From NCBI GenBank assembly GCA_027422505.1, contig JAPQWV010001347.1, positions 30,769 to 94,768 on the forward strand: a stretch of 64,000 nucleotides of DNA, read 5' to 3'. A program made the position numbers and the translations under genes. Positions within the stretch are counted from its first letter, which is position 1; the number at the start of each line of letters is the position of its first letter. Shown piece by piece: positions 57,765 to 64,000 of this stretch. The notes beneath the pieces are model-generated. The model was not told the origin of the DNA. It made no database searches and saw only the letters and a program-made list of their open reading frames with translations. This DNA is from Craterostigma plantagineum (lineage: Eukaryota; Streptophyta; Magnoliopsida; Lamiales; Linderniaceae).

Positions 57765-60388
57765 TGTGCTGACCCTCGTTTTCTAATTAGAAATAGTGGC
57801 GGATTTCCACAACGCAACCGCGGAAGGCCCGTCTAATTAAAACTTTCTCCCTCAAAATAATATACATTACTATAAAAATATCCGTCTGGGCAAAAGCCCC
57901 TAAGTGTCAACAGAACAAAATTCTTAAAGCCGCTCCACGGGTCTTCATCCATGTACCGCACCGCCCTCAAAAGTCCGTGGAGCACCGCCACCAGCCGCCT
58001 CAGTCTTGACGTGTATTCGCGTCAAACTCAGTACCTACAACACTAAACACTGAGTGATTCGCCCAGTAGGTGAATAAAATGCATGTATGCAAGTGTGCAC
58101 TCAACCCTGATCCCAATATCTCACAACATGATATAATGCACACTCTTTCATTTTCCACATTCCTATTTCACATCACACGACACAGGGCTCTAGGTTAGGC
58201 CCGGCACCAACGCGTGCAATAGACTACTGGGAGGCCACCCCAAGTCTCCGGTGAGCTACGCCGGTAGTGCACTGATCGATCACGTCAATGGCCCCTACCA
58301 GGTCGTATATCTCCCGCACCAAAACAAAAATCCCATCTGGCGGTATGCGCCTCGAATCGATCACGTCCGAGTAGACAGATCAACCACGTCCGTCTCCGCC
58401 AAGTGCCCTGCGAGCCCAACCTCGACTCCGCTACGCGGCCACAATCACAATCACCACATTCTACCACCTTCTACCCCATACGTCAGTATCTCAAATCATC
58501 ACCGTCTCAATACGGTGTAATCACCTCTCGTTCTGGCGTGATATGCATGTGCCATGCATGTACAAGAAATCTCATAAAAACATGATTCACATGAAAGGTA
58601 CGTAAAACAAGTAAAACACATAAATCACAGAAATTCATCGAATCACATAACAGCACATAAATCACATATGTGTTTACGCATTGTAGATGGATGATCCACC
58701 TATCTGTCCTCCCGCTACAGTCAATATGAAGTTCGGTGGAGTCTCTATAGACCGGTGCTCTGGACATAATAATTTTATCCGTATATATGCAAATTCTCGA
58801 ACTATATTGGTATAAAATAATTATATTTAAATATTAGACTCGGAAGTCAATGGTCAACCCGTTAAACTAATGCTCTCGACTTTTGTCAAAATCAAGTCAA
58901 TGCCCGACTTTAAATAACCTAAATCGCCCGATTGTCACTAATGGTATTTACTGAAAATAAAGCTCGGCGATTCCACTATCGCCGAGTGATAAATCCCGAT
59001 TTGTGGTCAAAGATTGAGTCAATACCCGTCTTCCAAACTTAAACTAAATTCGCCCGAAATTGAAATATTCAAACTACCTAAATCGCCCGATTCCATGTAC
59101 GAAATTCCCAAGCTTTCGGCCGCTTCCAACTAATTGTATTTTCATTCGCCCGATTCTAGATTCCGCCGATTTCTACTTAAAGGCTCAAATCGGCCGATTG
59201 GTCCCTCCTTGGAATCGCCCGATTCATCATGTTTTGAACTTGGTGTCGCCCCGATTCCAAAATCGCCGAGGTCCATCTAAGTCTTCCAATCGCCCGATTC
59301 ATCTCATAAATTAATATATTATATAACTCGGCGAATTCCCAAATCGATCGAATGTGGCTAAACTTTATTTCTAAAAGTTATAATAAGCGCACGATACTCA
59401 TACAAGTTAAATCGCATTATATAGTCTTAAATAAAATACAACACGTAAACAATTAAAATTGCCCGATACTAATGGATTTGCCCAATTCACCCTGATTCTT
59501 TCGAAAACCCCAAAAATGGACTTCATATATCATTAAGATCAGCTTCAAAAATTATACTAGTTCCATAAAGCGGTACGCCTTAAATAATCAAAGTCTCCAT
59601 TAATTCATCACAGTACATATTTTATCTCTTTAGTTGCTTGCAAGATATATGAGCCCGACTTTAAAAAATTAGGGTTTGCTAAACTAATATACTACTATAA
59701 TTATCTTGCAAAAATCATCCTACTTCCAGAAAGGATGCGTCCTAATACTAATGTCTTAAAAACACCAAAAATTAAAGATTGTTAAAGCTCGACACTCGTG
59801 CTCATAGTCGTTACCTAGTCATGAAATTCATTTATAACTAATGAAATGATCTGAGTATATTAAGTTCAAGAATTATACCTTACTTAAGGTTTCGAGCTGT
59901 TGAATGTAATTGGGTTCCTTTCGTTTTCCTGCTCCTTTTCTTCGTGTGATCTTGTTTGTAGGTAGCGAATTTGTTTTTAACTCATAAGCTAAGGATATAT
60001 ACTGCCATATAATGTTCGAAAGTTGATATTGATTAGACTCTTGATAGCTAACGACTCTTACCTTAGGATTAAGAAATCTCATGGTTATCTTATTCTTTTG
60101 GGCTTGGTGGACTTTAAGTTCCAATTTATTAAATTAGTTGTAGCCCAATCTTATATCTTTTAGTACCATTACTTTTATTTAATTCTTCTCATAAATTTCG
60201 AAATTGGTTCAAACCATAAGAATTTATACTTTGTTCTGCGACTAGGATTTCTTTATCAAACTTCCTAAATCTCATAAGAATTTATACATTTGTTCTGTGA
60301 CTATGATTTCTTTTATCAAACTTCCTAAATCCCAAAATTATATATGTAATTGCATCAAAATCCCGTATTAAAATTTACGGGTATTACA
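57765..60388 (-). mobile_element. Solo LTR of a related family, minus strand (copy 2)
   Basis: 2624 bp, counterpart of 24930-27539. Flanks GAATT (57760-57764) and GAAGT (60389-60393): one base of the target duplication has changed relative to copy 1. Confidence 0.92.
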
Positions 60389-60604
60389 GAAGTCATGGAG
60401 ATTCAAAGCAGCAAAAACAAGGATATAATGAAAAGAGGTGCATATATTACAAGGAAAAAACACACACAGAAGACACATAACACCAAGGGGAGTTCAGTAC
60501 ATGACACCAGGGGATTCAAAAGAACACAGAAGACACATACACACAGAAAACACACACAGAAACACTAACACCAAGACACATAACCCAAGAAAGCAGCACA
60601 AGTC

Positions 60605-62938
60605 CTAAAAGGTCCAAAAACAGGAAAAGATGTTCAGTACATCACAGTAGAAACACAAGAGGTCAAGAAGCAGGGCGATCCGAGGGAGAAGTAGCTTCCG
60701 GGAGATCTGAGATGTCGGCATGAGCAAGAACTTCCATGTGTTTCTTCGCGACCGGAACCCAGAACTCGGTATTCTCGGGAGCTCTGGGATCTCCCAGGAA
60801 ACACGAAGGAAAGGAAGCGCCTGCAGAGCGAGACGCACCTCTTCATCTCCCTGCCAGGCCCCGCTTTGTAACCTCCTTGGAAGTAATATTGCATCAGGGG
60901 CACAAACTCCTTCAAGGAAAGGGGGGTCCTTCAGATACGCCTGGCGCCAATCCCCGGCTAAGTCGCTCGGAAATTTCTTCCCTGCAGCAGTAGGCATGAG
61001 GTGTTGTTGGCAGAGGCGGATGGGCGGATGGCGCCATCCTTAGCATCCTGCAGGAGGAACTCCACACCTACCCTCACCCTACGCTCCATGACGACGTCCC
61101 ATTTAGCCTTTTCCTTGGCAAAGGAGTCCTTCAACTCCCTCTCCAATCGCCCCAACGAAGCAGCGTGCTCCTCAAGCATCTTCTCTTTCTCAGCCTCAAA
61201 ACCAACCTCAGCCTCTTCAACACGTCGCGGCCTTAGCAACTGACAAGCTAACCTGGTCTGCTTCAACTGGTCTTGCAAAGTATGATTGACCGATTCTAGG
61301 TCCCGGATCGACAGATCAGGGACGATTGGACGGACGCATAATTCACCACCTGGGAATAGAAAGTGAGTCACGAAACACCACGAAAAAGTCTGAAGTAATA
61401 GCAAAACAAGAAAGCACCTTGAGAAGCTGATAGGCCAGCTGCTCCGCGTTCTCCGACTAAGAGCCTTGAGGAATGGCCTCCTTATCAGTGGGCGATACGA
61501 AACGGCCCATCAAGCTCATCCTTTCAGCCCCAGACAGCTGATCCACAGAAAGAGAAGGACCCCCAGCAGAGGTCCCCTGAGATCCATGACGAGACAGTTC
61601 CGCTTCATCACCCAAAGGAGTGCGAAGCGTTTTCTTTGTTGTCTTTTTTCCAGGTTCCTTGGCAGAAAGCGGCCTTCCTTTTAGTGCCAGAGGTACGCAC
61701 CACCGCAGAAGTCATCCACGCTCCCTCAACAAGGGACCTGAGGCAGAACAGACGCCACGGCTGATGACCCCTACGCCTGGAGCAACAGGAGCGGCCTGGG
61801 GGTTCTCCTCTTTGACCTTTGCAAGAAGGGAATACCATGGGGTCGGTCGACATGCCTGCGACAAGACATAAGAAGGGTCAAAACCAGCAGCAACTCAAAA
61901 AAGAAAAGAAAAGCCAAAAGAAGATGAGTGCCCTCGAAACAAAAAGGAACAAAAACAGGGGAAAGTCCGAAGTGTGGAGGGCGCCCTGGATGATTAACCA
62001 AGTGAAGAGGATTCAGGAGCCCCTTATCCCTGGCGTGCTGATTCAGGAAAGCTAACGCCCCCTCATTACGTGGGGAACACCTCCCGGGATTTCTTAAAGG
62101 GGCCTTTTCCACCCAGTCCGTAGGGAAGTCCCACGTTCCATCGGGAGATTTAACGAAGACATCGCGACCCTGCCAATCTTTCTCAGCTCCGTGGTTCTTC
62201 ATGAAGGAATGGGTACGGCCGTCCCGAGAGGAGGAAATAGTTGCCAAGTAAAAGAAGGAGGGTTTCAAGTAGAATTGGGACAAGACTAGATCAGCATATG
62301 GCTCGACACCCGCCTCTCTCACGGCCACAAAGAAGGCAAACAGCAAACGAAAAGCTGAAGGTTGGAATTGATTAAGAGAGACACCAAAGCCCTAGAAACA
62401 GAAGATAAAAAAAGGCGGAACGGGGAATCGAAGGCCGGCCCTGATTTGGGCTTCCAAAAAAGCAAGAAAGAGTTGCGGGGGCCGGTCCGCCCTTTGAGAA
62501 GGGACAGGCAGCACCACCGAAAAATCCCCAAAAGACAACCCCCCACAAGAGAGCCTATGCCGGCATGAGAACAAGAGGAAGCTCCAAACTTACTTGTCCC
62601 TGTCGACGAAGGAGTGGGCACAAACAGTGTCATTCTAACCCTGGAATCAGAAGTGGCAGGAGGGTCCGAAAGGATGACCAACTCATTAGATCTGGCTAGG
62701 CAACTAACCATCGCGGAGCCAGCAGCAGCGTCAAACGGGCCGGTAGAGGTCGACGGAGCTGTCCGAGAATGCGTACTCGGGCGATAACCGATCTTTCTTG
62801 ACGGCCGATTGTTTGAAGCGAAGGTTTAGACATGGGGACGGGAGGTTTAGGTGATGGGAGAGTAGCAGAAGATCCAGAGTCTGAGAGATTCGCGGAGGCT
62901 AAGGATCGACCGGCAGAATCAGACGGTGAAGAGCCATG
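60605..62938 (-). pseudogene. Antisense ORF region of the Gypsy element (copy 2)
   Basis: Counterpart of 27796-30093. The open part 61771-62346 (minus) contains AFFVAVREAGVEPYADLVLSQFYLKP, DWQGRDVFVKSPDGTWDFPTDW, and extends to LNQHARDKGLLNPLHLVNHPG. The coiled-coil-like part (60958-61404) reads through RPRRVEEAEVGFEAEKEKMLEEHAASLGRLERELKDSF, which copy 1 breaks. Indels differ from copy 1 throughout. Confidence 0.7.
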
Positions 62939-63022
62939 GCGAAAGTAGACAATATGTCGTGACAGAAAGAAATATGAGAAGGAAATGAAAGTACCTGATC
63001 AATAAATCGCCTTTTTGAATTC

Positions 63023-63253
63023 GCAGGACAAAATGACGAACGGCAATAGCTAACTCACAGCTAATGAAAATAAGCGGTTCCCAAGAAGCTAAGTACGAAG
63101 GAAAACAACTGTTGCTCTTTCAAAAAGAGAGCGCGATTCCCCGGAACGGCAATAAAATTAAGGAGCTTACGGGACAGGACGTAAGCCCACTTCTCTATCT
63201 ATTTTTACGCCAATTTACTTTCTCCAAAAATAATTAGTATTAGGAAGAGTGGT
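63023..63253 (+). other. 3' untranslated end of the Gypsy element with polypurine tract
   Basis: Present only in copy 2, after the point where copy 1 breaks off. No ORF. The purine-rich AGGAAGAGTGG (63242-63252) directly precedes the 3' LTR and is the probable plus-strand primer. Confidence 0.7.
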
Positions 63254-63995
63254 TGATACGATCGAGAAACTAGATGGGCTGAAAAGTAATTAGAACAGAA
63301 AATAAGCCAAAAAGAAGGCCCAGTAAAAGGTGATATTCTAGTACATGTTGGGAGCAACGGGAATCTCAAAGGACATAGCTAGCAACCCCCGATAAAACGA
63401 AGGCTCCTAGGTACATTAATTAATGAAAAGACTCTACAAGTGAAGAAAGAAGGGCGGAAAACACGTGTCAAATAGAGACCTGGGCTGCGCCACTATAGCT
63501 GTTGCTCAGGATGTGACTACTGTGGATAGCTGTCCCTTACAAAGCTGTCTGTTACCGTACATCGTACCAGGGCAGTCATCCCCCCCCCCCCCCAAGAAAT
63601 CCGGGACGTAGCTTCTCTCCTAGCCTCATGGAGCTCCTATAAAAGCATCACTTGATTATTTTCACAAGATCATCATGAAAAATACGAAGAATAGTTCATA
63701 ATTCTCACTTCTCACATAAAACACTTCCATTCAATACTTAGTATATTTTAGGCAGAAATGAGTAATCTGAGTGTGTAATCCATCCAAGAATAGTGAAAGT
63801 GTTTTATGGAGCGCCGTGGACATAGGATCTTACAATATCCGAACCACGTATATCTTGTGCCTTTTTCGTTTATGTCCCTTATTGATCCCTTAAGCACCCT
63901 ATACGCATGTCCCATAACTTTGAAATATTAAACCACCGCTATATAAAATTTCCCCACATATACTAAAATTCTTTGATTGGGAAAGCCCCATATCA
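63254..63995 (+). repeat. 3' LTR of the Gypsy element
   Basis: 742 bp, TGATACGATCG to CATATCA, followed by ATGAT (63996-64000). Keeps TATAAAA at 63638-63644. Contains a run of 14 C (63580-63593) where the 5' LTRs have 6. Confidence 0.9.
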
Positions 63996-64000
63996 ATGAT

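Larger units (their letters stand above)
39368..63995 (+). mobile_element. Full-length Tat/Retand-type Ty3/Gypsy element with nested insertions (copy 2)
   Basis: 24.6 kb with both LTRs (39368-40098 and 63254-63995). Flanks ATGAC and ATGAT match at 4 of 5 bases, a likely decayed target duplication. About 14.2 kb is later insertions (1.7 kb in gag, 9.9-kb LTR array, 2.6-kb solo LTR), leaving about 10.4 kb for the original element. Coding parts in order: gag, protease, reverse transcriptase/RNase H, integrase, antisense ORFs. All are broken. Confidence 0.9.

Noticed and set aside
63580..63593. Run of 14 C in the 3' LTR as a possible structural signal
   Set aside because: The 5' LTRs have 6 C at the same place. 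Slippage or base-calling error is simpler.

Overview
This is a plant (probably eudicot) nuclear window made entirely of mobile-element DNA. I see no host gene, tRNA or rRNA. The evidence for a plant is the set of families: a Copia pol relic, a hAT element with target-site duplication, a very long Ty3/Gypsy element of the Tat/Retand kind with an antisense reading region after pol, and long chromovirus-like LTRs that begin TGTAATACCC and are followed by an initiator-tRNA-Met primer site.

The main architecture is a direct tandem duplication with a period of about 32.8 kb. Bases 1-30178 (copy 1) reappear at 32818-63022 (copy 2). The two copies are nearly identical and differ mostly by 1-4 base insertions or deletions. 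Homology stops exactly at a GAATTC (30173-30178 and 63017-63022). The stretch 30179-32817 is then best read as the part of the repeat unit that lies upstream of base 1 for copy 1.

Order within one unit (copy 1 coordinates): Copia pol 3' half (1-964) and a likely short Copia LTR (1186-1382); a 441-bp hAT-type MITE (2079-2519); a TTCGG-rich duplicated segment; a 2.9-kb deleted hAT element (3029-5930) with a perfect 8-bp target duplication; then the large Gypsy element starting at 6554. The Gypsy element has a 733-bp 5' LTR, a primer site, gag (split by a 1.7-kb insertion), protease, reverse transcriptase, RNase H (split by a 9.8-kb insertion), integrase, a tandem-repeat-rich 3' zone, a minus-strand solo LTR, and minus-strand ORFs. 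Only copy 2 keeps the 3' LTR (63254-63995), so the complete element is 39368-63995, about 24.6 kb, flanked by ATGAC/ATGAT.

The most striking structure is the 9.8-kb insertion in RNase H. It is LTR-internal-LTR-internal-LTR-internal-LTR: four LTRs of about 2.2 kb joined by three 300-309-bp internal segments that hold only a primer-binding site, short leader and tail sequence, and a polypurine tract. It is flanked by TATG on both sides and occurs in both copies with the same number of units. Every coding region in the window is broken by frameshifts or stops, so nothing here looks autonomous. The interest lies in the element architecture, the history of nesting, and LTR motifs that recur across related families.
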